From the NCBI RefSeq assembly GCF_013359945.1, contig NZ_JABWCS010000220.1:1-64000 (forward strand): a DNA stretch of 64,000 nt, read 5' to 3'. This DNA is from Paenibacillus agri (GTDB taxonomy: Bacteria; Bacillota; Bacilli; Paenibacillales; Paenibacillaceae). The notes under the pieces are model-generated. The model saw only the letters and a program-made list of their open reading frames with translations. It did no database searches and was not told the DNA's origin. This document shows, one piece after another, positions 35,092 to 43,998 of the stretch (its first letter is position 1; every line of letters begins with the position of its first letter). Both the position numbers and the translations under genes were made by a program.

Positions 35092-36260
35092 TCTGCCTGG
35101 CGTTCTGTTTCAGAATCGCTGTGGTCTGTCTTGGAGGACTCGGCTTCTGACCCGGATGCCGCGAACGGCGAGACGATAAACTCTTCCTGAGGCAGGTAAA
35201 TCCAACGCTGAAGGTAGCCCTGCTGGATCAATTCCTTGATCAGAATCAGCAGTATTGGGGACAGAATCAAACCTGCTACGCCAAACGCTGACATGGATAA
35301 GATAACGAATGAGAGCATCAGGAACGCGGAAGATACACCGATGGAGTTACCAGTGATTTTCGGTTCCATGATCTGACGTTGAATCAACACCACAGCAAGA
35401 AGCACAATCAGACCGATCGCCATGGAGGTGTTCCCGATAATGAAGAGATACACGATCCATGGAATCAAGATGGTCGATACGCCGAGCAGCGGGAGAACGT
35501 CGAACACGGCACAGACTAAGGCCATCGTCAGCTCATTGCCGGTACCTAGGATGAACAACCCCACCAGAACGATGACGAAGGTAATGCTAATGAGAATGAG
35601 TTGGGCTTTGACATAGGCGCCAATCGCCTTAAATACATTTCCTTGCAGAAAAGCATAAGCTGTCTTAAGGGTTTTCGGCATCTTCTCATGGGCGATTTTC
35701 TTCCAGTCCTTGATTTCCATGCTGAGGAAAAAGGCCAGAATAATGGCGATTCCGAAATTCCCCATAAAAGAAGAGAACGAGCCCAGTAGTCCGATCATAT
35801 ACTTAAAGAAGATAACGAGCCATGAAGAGAGGATGTCGGTGGCATCCTTGAAATACCCGTTGATTTTATGGGTCAGATCCGGCGGCAGCGTGTCGACTTT
35901 ATGCTGAAGATAGCCGGTAAGCTCCACGAAATGCTCTTGCACAATACTTGTATACCTTGGCAGGTTGTCCTGAAAAAGCATTGCCTGAGTCGTAATTAGC
36001 AGGCCAGCACCGAACAGCGTTCCTAGCAGCAGAACGAGGAAGAACAGAACCGAGATTGCTGAGGCGAACGGTTTGCCGAGACCTCGGCGATTCAGAAACC
36101 GTGCCAGTGGCTCAATAATGATAAATACGAAGAAAGACAGGAACACAGGGGCAGCCAAATGGTACAGCTTGCTGAAGGCAAACATAACCAGATACACCGT
36201 AAGCACAATTAACCCAATGTCAAAGAAGGTGCGCCAATATTTTTTGTACAAGGGGAGCAT
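35052..36260 (-). CDS. AI-2E family transporter (TqsA/YtvI-like)
   Basis: 402-aa polytopic membrane protein of the PF01594 family. N-terminal paired helices (FDIGLIVLTVYLVMFAFS), the soluble middle part and the C-terminal helices ending GVAGLILSPILLILIKELIQ are typical; members have been linked to AI-2 export or Na+/H+ exchange, so the name is not a proven function. The ATG at 36260 (MLPLYKKYW) is chosen because AAGGAG lies upstream; the earlier in-frame ATG at 36317 overlaps a possible -10 element (TACAAT). The C-terminal 60 residues are charged (SESSKTDHSDSETERQADQA). Its 3' end overlaps the PBP gene by 40 bp. Confidence 0.9.
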   Translation of the reverse strand: MLPLYKKYWRTFFDIGLIVLTVYLVMFAFSKLYHLAAPVFLSFFVFIIIEPLARFLNRRGLGKPFASAISVLFFLVLLLGTLFGAGLLITTQAMLFQDNLPRYTSIVQEHFVELTGYLQHKVDTLPPDLTHKINGYFKDATDILSSWLVIFFKYMIGLLGSFSSFMGNFGIAIILAFFLSMEIKDWKKIAHEKMPKTLKTAYAFLQGNVFKAIGAYVKAQLILISITFVIVLVGLFILGTGNELTMALVCAVFDVLPLLGVSTILIPWIVYLFIIGNTSMAIGLIVLLAVVLIQRQIMEPKITGNSIGVSSAFLMLSFVILSMSAFGVAGLILSPILLILIKELIQQGYLQRWIYLPQEEFIVSPFAASGSEAESSKTDHSDSETERQADQAPEVDESKSNT

Positions 36261-36317
36261 AAGATTTGAACGACTCCTTTTCCGATGAAATGTCAGGTCT
36301 TTACAACTTGAGTCCAT

Positions 36318-36508
36318 TGTACACGATTTTACTTAAAAAGCGTCTATTTCTTTGATAGCTGTGTTAAAATAGGGGGTAACGTTTTTTTGTGCCGATGATA
36401 GATATCCGCAAAAAGGCGGTGAAAGCTATACACACTTGGCCGTATCGCTGTATCTGCTTGCAGACCTAAGGCGAGCCAAAGTCAACTCTGGAAAAGCGGG
36501 GAATAGAC
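36318..36508 (+). other. Leader of the deacetylase gene, possibly structured
   Basis: From a TAAAAT -10-like element at 36365 to the ATG is about 140 nt. It contains a CCGC-loop-GCGG hairpin near 36406-36420 enclosed by ATAG/CTAT, and other short complementary parts. I could not match it to a known riboswitch class. GCGGGG at 36497-36502 is the ribosome binding site. Confidence 0.3.
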
Positions 36509-37903
36509 ATGCAGACTTTGCTGCTCTGGTTGTTTTACATCTCATCTTTTTATGCCTTTATACCCGGTATTATCAGCCGTATTTTCGGTTACCGCGTGTT
36601 CCGTAAAGGAACCGGAAGCCATGAATTTGCGCTGACCTTTGATGACGGTCCGGACCCTCGTTTTACGCCGAAAGTGCTTGAACTTCTAAGGCGTTATGAC
36701 GCTAAGGCTACCTTTTTCGTGGTGGGCTCCCATGCGGAGCGTTATCCTGACCTGATCCGCAGTATTCATGCGGAGGGCCATCTCATCGGTATTCATAACT
36801 ATGTGCACAAGACCAATTGGCTGATGCGTCCGGCAACGGTACGTAAACAGATCCAGCGCACAGACGAAATTATTTACAGCATTACCGGTGAACACAGCAC
36901 TTACTATCGTCCGCCTTGGGGAATTGTGAATTTGTTCGATTTCTCGAAGCGTCGCCGTGTGCAGATTGTGTTGTGGTCAGCGATGTTCGGCGATTGGCGT
37001 GAGAAGCAAGGGGCCGAGAAGCTCACAGAGAAAATGCTCTCCCGCCTTAATCCCGGCGAAGTGATGCTTCTGCATGACAGCGGTGCGACACTCGGTGCCG
37101 ATCCTGATGCTCCGGGACTGATGCTGATTGCTCTGGAGAGAACTTTGGAGGAAGCGCAAAGACGCGGGCTGTGTAGTATCCGTATTGACCAGATGATCAA
37201 GACGGCTGAGAAATCGTCCATTCAGCAAATTTCCTTCGGAAAACGCCTGATTGTGGGACTATGGCTGGGCTGGGAGCAATTATTTCAATTCCTGTTTAAA
37301 TTAAGAACTCTTTCACCGGCCGAGCCTTTCCTGCATTATCGTCTGCGCAAGTATCAGGGGCAGCCGATCACTATGGAGGACGGAACCACGTTAAGCAAAG
37401 GTGACAAGGTAATTGAGCTACATGTTGATAACCGGGAGCTGTTCGAGCTTGGCATGCATTCCCGCTCCTCTGCCCAGCTTGCGATCCGCATGATTCGCCG
37501 GATGGAGAAGGATATGCCGGTACTCGCCGAGGAAATTGCCCATGACGAGGCGCTTATGGAAGCTAAGGCATTGTACGGGGTCAGCATGATCAATCGGGGA
37601 CCGGAGAAATTCGGTTTCACAGTACTGGATATGCCCAACGGCTGGTTCGCCCGTTCCAGCAAGCTTTACCTGAGTCTGTTGTTAAGTGTGATCCATCCGG
37701 CTGGTGGAGCAAGACTGAAGGAGCGTACCGAGGTGCTTGTGCCAAAGCTAATCCTGATGCCGGTGTCTGAATTGTTGAAACGGCATGATCAGAAGATGCA
37801 GCCACGTAGCGCGAACCGCAAACGGGAGCAGATAGAAGAAGAGAGAAACCGCAGCAATGCTGTGGATGAAGTGGAACTGCCAGGTGCAACGGTTGTTCAT
37901 TAA
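36509..37903 (+). CDS. Polysaccharide deacetylase (NodB domain) with YkoP-like C-terminal domain
   Basis: 464 aa. An N-terminal hydrophobic segment (1-27) anchors or exports it. The NodB domain follows: TFDDGP at 43-48 with the metal-binding Asp46, H96-N-Y-V-H100 as the metal histidine pair (the usual second residue is Ser/Thr), YRPPWG, and LLHDSG at the C-terminal catalytic His. From about 240 onward a second domain (FLHYRLRKYQG, KGDKVIELHVDNRELFELG, YGVSMINRG) resembles the YkoP family, of unknown role. The tail is basic. Likely removes N- or O-acetyl groups from a cell-envelope glycan. Confidence 0.88.
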   Translation: MQTLLLWLFYISSFYAFIPGIISRIFGYRVFRKGTGSHEFALTFDDGPDPRFTPKVLELLRRYDAKATFFVVGSHAERYPDLIRSIHAEGHLIGIHNYVHKTNWLMRPATVRKQIQRTDEIIYSITGEHSTYYRPPWGIVNLFDFSKRRRVQIVLWSAMFGDWREKQGAEKLTEKMLSRLNPGEVMLLHDSGATLGADPDAPGLMLIALERTLEEAQRRGLCSIRIDQMIKTAEKSSIQQISFGKRLIVGLWLGWEQLFQFLFKLRTLSPAEPFLHYRLRKYQGQPITMEDGTTLSKGDKVIELHVDNRELFELGMHSRSSAQLAIRMIRRMEKDMPVLAEEIAHDEALMEAKALYGVSMINRGPEKFGFTVLDMPNGWFARSSKLYLSLLLSVIHPAGGARLKERTEVLVPKLILMPVSELLKRHDQKMQPRSANRKREQIEEERNRSNAVDEVELPGATVVH

Positions 37904-37931
37904 TGTACAGGAATTATAGGTAGTATTATGG

Positions 37932-37986
37932 AAAAAGGGAATGCCTCACAGGCCTGCGTATGTTGGCTGAAGGTGTTCCCTTTTTA
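37932..37986 (+). terminator. Terminator after the deacetylase gene
   Basis: AAAAAGGGAA pairs with TTCCCTTTTT around a partly paired loop. The tail is T-rich. Confidence 0.75.
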
Positions 37987-37997
37987 TCTTTAGTTGC

Positions 37998-38039
37998 ACA
38001 AAAAAAGTCCCTCAGAGCAGAATAACTGCTGCGAGGGAC
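37998..38039 (-). terminator. Terminator after ilvD
   Basis: On the minus strand GTCCCTCGCAGCAG pairs with CTGCTCTGAGGGAC (one mismatch), loop TTATT, then seven T. Confidence 0.88.
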
Positions 38040-38081
38040 CGCTTCAATAAGAATTACGTTCTGGTATGGCTAGGGACGTAA

Positions 38082-39767
38082 TTAGATTTTTAATACGCCG
38101 CCGTTACTAGCGTTGGTTACCAACTTGGAGTAACGGGCGAGATAACCAGTCTTCACCTTCGGTTCGAAGCCTTTCCAGCCTGCACGGCGTGTCGCAAGGG
38201 TTTCTTCGTCCACCAGCAGCTCAATCTTACGATTGATCAGATCCAGCTCGATGATATCGCCGTCTTCAACGAAAGCAATCGGTCCGCCTTCAGCTGCTTC
38301 TGGAGAAATGTGCCCGATGCTGATTCCGCGGGATGCGCCGGAGAAACGGCCGTCTGTGATCAGGCCGACTTTAGCGCCGAGGCCCATACCCACGATTTGG
38401 GAGGTAGGTGCCAGCATTTCTGGCATACCAGGACCACCTTTTGGACCTTCATAACGGATAACCACCACGTGGCCTTCCTTAACCTTACCGTTCGCGATGC
38501 CTTCCAGCGCAGTTTCCTGAGAATCGAAGCAGATTGCTGGACCTTTATGGTAGCCGCCTACCGAAGCATCAACCGCACCAACCTTGATAATGGAACCTTC
38601 CGGTGCAAGGTTGCCGTACAGCACAGCCAGGCCGCCAACTTCCGAATAAGGATTATCAAGCGTATGAATAACGGAAGTGTCCTTAATCTCATGTCCTCTT
38701 ACGTTTTCGGCCAGTGTCTTGCCGGTAACGGTGATGCAGTCACCGTACAATGCGCCTGGCTTCTTCAGCAATTCGTTCAGCACCGCGCTAACGCCGCCCG
38801 CACGGTCTACGTCCTCGATGAAGATATCGGAGGCAGGAGCAAGCTTAGCCAGATAAGGAACCCGGTTAGCCACTTCGTTGATACGCTCCAGCGGATAATC
38901 CACTTCAGCTTCCTTAGCCAGGGCCAATGTGTGCAGTACAGTGTTAGTGGAACCGCCCATAGCCATATCCAGTGCAAATGCGTTATCGAGCGATTCGATA
39001 GTTACGATATCGCGTGGTTTCAGATCAAGTTCGATCAGTTCCATCAGCTGTTTCGCCGATTTACGTACAAAGTCTTTGCGTTCTTCAGCTACAGCCAGAA
39101 TTGTACCGTTACCTGGCAGGGCAAGACCCATAGCTTCAGCCAGACAGTTCATCGAGTTAGCGGTGAACATACCGGAACATGATCCGCATGTAGGACAGCC
39201 GTATTGTTCCAATTCAAGCAGTTCAGCGTCATTGATCTTGCCGACTTGGTGCGCGCCTACGCCTTCGAATACAGAAGTAAGGGAGAGCTTCTTGCCTTTG
39301 CTGTCCACACCGGCCTTCATTGGGCCGCCGCTGACGAAGATCGTTGGAATGTTGACACGCAAGGCGCCCATCATCATTCCTGGTGTGATCTTGTCACAGT
39401 TCGGGATGCAGACCATACCATCGAACCAGTGAGCAGATACTACAGTCTCCAGGGAGTCTGCGATGATCTCGCGGCTTGGCAGAGAGTAACGCATGCCGAT
39501 ATGCCCCATGGCAATCCCGTCATCTACACCGATCGTGTTGAACTCGAACGGTACGCCGCCGGCTTCACGGATAGCTTCTTTGACGATTTTACCGAATTCC
39601 TGCAAGTGTACATGGCCCGGAACAATATCAATATAGGAATTGCAGACCGCGATAAACGGTTTGCCGAAATCTTCTTCCTTTACGCCGGCTGCACGCAGAA
39701 GACTGCGGTGCGGGGCACGGTCGAAACCTTTGGTGATCATGTCTGAACGCTTTTTCTTGACTGCCAT
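38082..39767 (-). CDS. Dihydroxy-acid dehydratase IlvD
   Basis: 561-aa Fe-S enzyme that converts dihydroxy-isovalerate and dihydroxy-methylvalerate to the keto acids of valine and isoleucine synthesis. Cluster cysteines lie in PNCDKITPG and PTCGSCSGMFTANSMNCL; the C-terminal RFSGASRGISIGHISPEAAEGG is the family signature. The ATG at 39767 has AGGGGGGAAA upstream; a longer frame adds 16 residues without a ribosome binding site. Monocistronic here, away from other ilv genes. Confidence 0.97.
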   Translation of the reverse strand: MAVKKKRSDMITKGFDRAPHRSLLRAAGVKEEDFGKPFIAVCNSYIDIVPGHVHLQEFGKIVKEAIREAGGVPFEFNTIGVDDGIAMGHIGMRYSLPSREIIADSLETVVSAHWFDGMVCIPNCDKITPGMMMGALRVNIPTIFVSGGPMKAGVDSKGKKLSLTSVFEGVGAHQVGKINDAELLELEQYGCPTCGSCSGMFTANSMNCLAEAMGLALPGNGTILAVAEERKDFVRKSAKQLMELIELDLKPRDIVTIESLDNAFALDMAMGGSTNTVLHTLALAKEAEVDYPLERINEVANRVPYLAKLAPASDIFIEDVDRAGGVSAVLNELLKKPGALYGDCITVTGKTLAENVRGHEIKDTSVIHTLDNPYSEVGGLAVLYGNLAPEGSIIKVGAVDASVGGYHKGPAICFDSQETALEGIANGKVKEGHVVVIRYEGPKGGPGMPEMLAPTSQIVGMGLGAKVGLITDGRFSGASRGISIGHISPEAAEGGPIAFVEDGDIIELDLINRKIELLVDEETLATRRAGWKGFEPKVKTGYLARYSKLVTNASNGGVLKI

Positions 39768-40044
39768 TATGAATTTCCCCCCTAGTAAATTGCAAAATCT
39801 GATATAGTGGCGCATTAACGCATTGCACTCATAAGAGGCAAGGAAATGCGGTTTATAGAATTAACGGGGTCCAGCTTCTTAAAGAGAAGAGGGGAAGCCG
39901 TTTCTATAACTGCTTGCAATGAGCCAATGATGACTGTGAATGACGGCTGTCCGAAGCCGAACATGTCATTGTTAATAGTGAGTCTATCACAAACGGGTAG
40001 TTTTTTCTACCGATCTTCTATCAAGGATATCTGCTCTCCAAGAC
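39768..40044. other. Intergenic region upstream of ilvD
   Basis: About 280 bp carrying the ilvD leader. I see no T-box and no confident CodY site. A CGGCTGTCCGAAGCCG hairpin lies near 39941-39956. The promoter was not identified with confidence. Confidence 0.3.
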
Positions 40045-40110
40045 AAAAAGACCGCTCCTTCCAATGATATGGATAATCACCAATACCGTTGTCGACAGAA
40101 GGAACGATCA
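40045..40110 (-). terminator. Long-loop terminator after the acyltransferase gene
   Basis: On the minus strand GATCGTTCCTTC pairs with GAAGGAGCGGTC (with G-T pairs), followed by TTTTTGTC. The loop is about 35 nt. Confidence 0.6.
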
Positions 40111-40153
40111 CATATTCTATTTTGGATATTGGGCTTAGCTTATCTGAGCGTTT

Positions 40154-41191
40154 TTATAACGACCGCCGCAAGGCAGCGCGCTGCAGATCAACCATCCAGG
40201 CAGTGGAAGGCTCCACTAGCGGGTGCAGGAGGCGTTTGACTGCGGGCTGGGCTAGCAGAATAGTTAGTAATATAGCTGTGCCAATCAGCACTGTAATTCC
40301 AGTAGCACCGCTGATTACATTATATATACCGGATGTCGTTGCCAGGCGGATAATCAATCCGTGAAGCAAGAAGACATATAGCGTTCGGCGTCCCCAGTCA
40401 GTCATACGGCTCATTCGGTAAGGGACCCATCCGAGAAAGGCGAGGGAAGCTGCAAATTGCCATCCGTAAAGCCCCAAACGGTACAGTCCGGCATACCACT
40501 CATGGTGGCCAAGCTGCATGTAGGTCATTGATCCATACAGCCAGCCATGTGGAAGAATATTTCCCCACAATCCGAGCAGGATCAGCAGCAGGATGGAGCA
40601 GACGCAGGCTGAGGTTTTGGCCCATTTGTGATACAGACGAAGGAAGGCGGGGAACGAGAAGTGATAGCCGATCACGAAAAAGGGCAGATATACAAAGGTG
40701 CGGCTAATGCTGAACCAGACACCGTCAAGCTGGAGGTACCCCACGAGCACACCCGCGATAATAGCAAAAGTGAACTGAGCGCCGAGCTTCCATCCCCTCA
40801 TTCCGATCAACAGCAGGCGCCAGAAGGCGTGACTCGCAAGAAACCATAGAAGCAAATAAGGTGCGAAGAAGGAATGCTGAATACCGTTCACATGGAAATA
40901 GGTAGTGTCCAGCAGTGAATATAGACTTTGAAAAATAATGTACTGCAATCCGATTTGCAATAGCAGACGGCGTCCGGCAGTCCCGTATAGATTTTTTCTG
41001 GCAAAATATCCGGTCACAAGCACGAAAAGCGGCATATGGAAACTGAAAATCCACAGATATAGTTGATGCATCGCACTCACCCCGCCTACCAGCGGTTCAA
41101 TGGCATTTCCGATGAAGACAGTGACAATAAGCATAAAGCGCAGATTCAGAAAAAAGGTCTCCCCGCGTTCTTCCAGAGCGTCGTCTCCCAT
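40154..41191 (-). CDS. Acyltransferase family 3 membrane protein
   Basis: 345-aa protein with about ten predicted membrane helices, similar to fucose-4-O-acetylase-like acyltransferases. LYLWIFSFHMPLFVLVTGYFARKNL contains the conserved FxHxP-like FHMP segment that holds the catalytic histidine; FLLHGLIIRL near the end is also typical. Such proteins transfer acyl groups to cell-surface or secreted glycans. GGAGGG lies 8 nt before the ATG. Divergent from the hydrolase operon. Confidence 0.86.
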   Translation of the reverse strand: MGDDALEERGETFFLNLRFMLIVTVFIGNAIEPLVGGVSAMHQLYLWIFSFHMPLFVLVTGYFARKNLYGTAGRRLLLQIGLQYIIFQSLYSLLDTTYFHVNGIQHSFFAPYLLLWFLASHAFWRLLLIGMRGWKLGAQFTFAIIAGVLVGYLQLDGVWFSISRTFVYLPFFVIGYHFSFPAFLRLYHKWAKTSACVCSILLLILLGLWGNILPHGWLYGSMTYMQLGHHEWYAGLYRLGLYGWQFAASLAFLGWVPYRMSRMTDWGRRTLYVFLLHGLIIRLATTSGIYNVISGATGITVLIGTAILLTILLAQPAVKRLLHPLVEPSTAWMVDLQRAALRRSL

Positions 41192-41317
41192 CTTGCTGTC
41201 CCTCCAAGCATCTCCATTACTTTAATTTTAAAATACCGTATTTCATTCCTTTGATTTGTGATTAATATCACTAGCGTAAGCGTTGTCATCAAAGTGAATG
41301 TGGCGATGTGTTGAAGG

Positions 41318-41346
41318 TTGTTTGGAAGCACCGATTCAACTATAAT
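41318..41346 (+). promoter_or_regulatory. Sigma-A promoter of the hydrolase-HAD-sirtuin operon
   Basis: TTGTTT, 17-nt spacer, TATAAT. Transcription would start near 41353, which excludes in-frame starts upstream of the GTG at 41399. Confidence 0.7.
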
Positions 41347-41398
41347 TTTCATATTAAGAGGAAGCAGTATATGCAGAACCAGCCGGGAGTGGACATAT

Positions 41399-42139
41399 GT
41401 GAAGGGTAAAATAACGAAACGCCGCGTGTTCGTCATCCTATTGATCATTCTCGTCGCTGCGGGGCTGCTTCTATGGAGGTACTTGACGCCCTACGCACCT
41501 GAGCAGAGCGCTGAAACGGCTCTCATCTCAGGCGGGGGCATTTCGGTGGAGCAGAACGACAACTGGATATCCTTTGAACCGGGTCTGGCCACAGGTGCAG
41601 GGGTAATTCTATATCCTGGCGGGCTGGTGGAAGCAGAAGCCTACTCCCCGCTAGCGAAGGCCATCGCCATGGCCGGGCATCCCGTGTATATCGCCAAGAT
41701 GCCATTTAATCTTGCGGTGACGAAGGGAGATGCGGCGGAAGAGATTATCCGTGTGCATCCCAAGCTTACCTTTGTACTGGGCGGTCACTCTTTGGGAGGC
41801 GTTATGGCTTCCCGTTATGCTGCAGAACATCCTGGTCAACTTAAAGGTGTGTTCTTTCTGGCGTCCTATCCTGATGAGAAAGGCAGTCTGAAAGATACTA
41901 CACTGTCGGTTCTGTCGATCCTGGGCACGGAGGATGGGGTAATCAATAGGACCAGCTACCGCAAAGGACGCTCTTACCTGCCGGACAATACCATTTATTA
42001 CTCTGTGGAGGGCGGTAATCATGCCCAGTTTGGCAGCTATGGCAAGCAAAAGGGAGATGGTGAAGCCACAATCTCCGAGGAAGAGCAGCAGAGCCGCACG
42101 GTTCGCGCACTGCTCGACTGGTTGAGTAATCTGGGCTAA
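41399..42139 (+). CDS. Membrane-anchored alpha/beta hydrolase (dienelactone hydrolase-like)
   Basis: 246-aa protein with an N-terminal membrane helix (RRVFVILLIILVAAGLLLWRYL). The hydrolase core shows VILYPGGLVEAEAYSPLA (oxyanion region), GGHSLGGVMASRYA with the nucleophilic serine, and GGNHAQFGSYG with the catalytic histidine. This matches the YbdG/PF12695-type cell-surface hydrolases. The start is GTG 41399 with GGGAG 9 nt upstream and downstream of the TATAAT promoter. First gene of an apparent operon with the HAD and sirtuin genes. Substrate unknown. Confidence 0.85.
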   Translation: MKGKITKRRVFVILLIILVAAGLLLWRYLTPYAPEQSAETALISGGGISVEQNDNWISFEPGLATGAGVILYPGGLVEAEAYSPLAKAIAMAGHPVYIAKMPFNLAVTKGDAAEEIIRVHPKLTFVLGGHSLGGVMASRYAAEHPGQLKGVFFLASYPDEKGSLKDTTLSVLSILGTEDGVINRTSYRKGRSYLPDNTIYYSVEGGNHAQFGSYGKQKGDGEATISEEEQQSRTVRALLDWLSNLG

Positions 42140-42165
42140 CCGATAGACTGGGGGACAATGACAAC

Positions 42166-42933
42166 ATGCCTTTATTACATGTGAATCATACGACTATTCC
42201 TTGCCAGGGCATTCTCTTTGATAAAGACGGCACATTGCTGGATATCCTGGCTACATGGGGACTTTGGGCGGAACTGGTTCTGCGCGGAATGGAAACGCAG
42301 CTTGCAATTAGGGGCAGGACACTGGAAGGCGGAATATCTGGACTGCTCGGTACCATCCACGATGATAGCGGGAAGGTAATTGGCTATGACCCCTCCGGAC
42401 CGTTCTCTATGGCAACGGCGGGAGAAACGGAGGGGCTGCTGGCGTGGCAGCTGTATGCCTCAGGCCTTTCGTGGAACGAAGCCTTAGCAAAGGTGAAGCA
42501 TATCGCCAAGGACGCGATGAATGAGCTGCGCAAGAGACAGGCGGCGTATCCGCTACAGGGGCTGCTGCCCTTCCTGAAGCAATGTGCGGATGCCTCGCTG
42601 AAGCTGGGGGTAGTGACTTCAGATGGAACTAAGACGACGGCGGAGCAGCTGGAGTGGCTTGGGATCGCAGCTTATTTTCAGACAGTAGTGACGAGAGACC
42701 ATGTAGTAAACGGCAAACCGGACCCCGAAATGGCGGAGAAGGCTTGCATCGAGCTTGGCCTGAATCCCGGGGAGACCGTAATGATCGGGGACAGTAATGC
42801 GGATATGCAGACCGCTAAAGGCGCAGGTGTGTCGCTGGCCATCGGTATTGCGGGTCAAGACGGCGGAAGCGCACATCTGCTGGATGCCGATATCGTGATT
42901 TCGGGCTTCCATGAACTATCGATTTCTTCCTAA
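42166..42933 (+). CDS. HAD-family hydrolase (phosphoglycolate phosphatase-like)
   Basis: 255-aa cytoplasmic phosphatase. Motif I is LFDKDGTLLD, motif II the Ser/Thr in GVVTSDGTKT, motif III the Lys of NGKPDPEMAEKA, and motif IV MIGDSNADMQTAKGAGV. The inserted helical cap (residues about 20-110) marks it as subfamily I. Spaced 26 nt after the hydrolase gene and 25 nt before the sirtuin gene. Substrate not assignable. Confidence 0.9.
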   Translation: MPLLHVNHTTIPCQGILFDKDGTLLDILATWGLWAELVLRGMETQLAIRGRTLEGGISGLLGTIHDDSGKVIGYDPSGPFSMATAGETEGLLAWQLYASGLSWNEALAKVKHIAKDAMNELRKRQAAYPLQGLLPFLKQCADASLKLGVVTSDGTKTTAEQLEWLGIAAYFQTVVTRDHVVNGKPDPEMAEKACIELGLNPGETVMIGDSNADMQTAKGAGVSLAIGIAGQDGGSAHLLDADIVISGFHELSISS

Positions 42934-42958
42934 GTATAGTAAAGAAAGGATGGACTGA

Positions 42959-43711
42959 ATGCCCATGGATCAATTACAAACCTTGACTTCCTGGATCAAA
43001 GATAGTGAATCTATAGTTTTCTTCGGCGGGGCGGGTACTTCCACAGAAAGCGGAATTCCCGATTTTCGTTCTGCGGCAGGTTTGTATCAGACCGAGCATC
43101 AGTCGCCTTATCCCCCTGAGGAGATGCTTAGCCGTACGTTTTTCATGTCCTCACCGGACATTTTTTTTGATTTCTACCGCAGTAAAATGATTCATCCGCA
43201 GGCTCAGCCGAACGGGGCGCATCTTCTGCTGGCGGAGCTGGAGCAGCAAGGCAAGCTCAAAGCCGTCATTACGCAAAATATTGACGGTCTGCATCAGAAA
43301 GCGGGCAGTCGCCGGGTACTGGAGTTGCACGGTTCAATTCACCGGAACTACTGCATGGATTGCGCCCGTGATTACGGGCTGGAGCAGATTGTAGCGAGCA
43401 AAGACATCGTGCCCCGCTGCCCGGATTGCGGAGGCATTGTTAGGCCGGATGTGGTGCTCTATGAAGAGGAACTGGACTATACGGTACTTACAGAGAGTGT
43501 GGAGGCCATCCGGGGGGCCGATTTGCTGCTGATCGGCGGCACCTCGTTGACCGTGCATCCGGCAGCTAGCCTGATTACTTATTTTCGCGGAAGACATACA
43601 GTACTGTTGAATGGAGAACCTACACCATATGATCGCCGTGCGAATCTTATCATTACAGATCGTATCGGTCAGGTGCTTGGCAAGGTGGGGGAGTTACTGC
43701 GGGAGTCTTGA
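42959..43711 (+). CDS. NAD-dependent protein deacylase (sirtuin)
   Basis: 250-aa sirtuin that removes acyl groups from protein lysines using NAD+. Signatures: FFGGAGTSTESGIPDFRS at the NAD site, TQNIDGLHQKAGS with catalytic motif NxD, ELHGSIHRNYC with the active His, and two zinc cysteine pairs (CMDC and CPDC). Length and motifs fit the class U/CobB-like bacterial enzymes. AAAGGATGG lies upstream of the ATG. Last gene of the operon; no strong terminator was seen right after it. Confidence 0.93.
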   Translation: MPMDQLQTLTSWIKDSESIVFFGGAGTSTESGIPDFRSAAGLYQTEHQSPYPPEEMLSRTFFMSSPDIFFDFYRSKMIHPQAQPNGAHLLLAELEQQGKLKAVITQNIDGLHQKAGSRRVLELHGSIHRNYCMDCARDYGLEQIVASKDIVPRCPDCGGIVRPDVVLYEEELDYTVLTESVEAIRGADLLLIGGTSLTVHPAASLITYFRGRHTVLLNGEPTPYDRRANLIITDRIGQVLGKVGELLRES

Positions 43712-43805
43712 TTGTTGTTTTTTCACAATGCTTAAGAGTACAAGGGGCTCTCTAAGGTTCAAAAAGGCAGTAAGTAGTTTAGTACGCTAGAAAATTAAGA
43801 GGGGC

Positions 43806-43998
43806 TTGAATAACGGGAAAAAATAACGTTAATGCTTCCCTTTTCCGTATTTATTGATGAATAACAGGAATTTCTCCAGTTAAAAACCTCTTTTCTCCGT
43901 AAATTGGGTAGTTGTGAGAGGATTAACGGGATTTTTTCCAGTTATATTAAAAAAAGAAAATAATTGATTCAAAATAACAGGAGCCATTCCCGTTATTC
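43806..43998. repeat. Cluster of TAAC(R)GGA...TCC(M)GTTA palindromes
   Basis: Three imperfect 20-22 bp palindromes at about 43862-43883, 43924-43945 and 43975-43996 (for example TAACAGGAATTTCTCCAGTTA). A related fourth motif, TAACGGGAAAAAATAACG, starts near 43811, and a half site CCAGTTAT is at 44089-44096. They lie in a 660-bp gene-free stretch between the sirtuin and AraC genes. Spacing is irregular (about 50-60 bp). Confidence 0.75.

Noticed and set aside
36365..36508. c-di-AMP (ydaO) or c-di-GMP riboswitch upstream of the deacetylase
   Set aside because: Some loop sequences are suggestive but the conserved cores of both classes are missing, so no class is named.
38310..39182. 290-aa plus-strand frame opposite ilvD
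   Set aside because: Antisense shadow with no domain and no upstream signals.
39768..40044. T-box or CodY-controlled leader for ilvD
   Set aside because: The T-box core GGTGGNACCGCG is absent and no convincing AATTTTCWGAAAATT-type CodY site is present.
41318..41398. Longer start for the alpha/beta hydrolase
   Set aside because: It begins inside the TTGTTT -35 element and upstream of the predicted transcription start.
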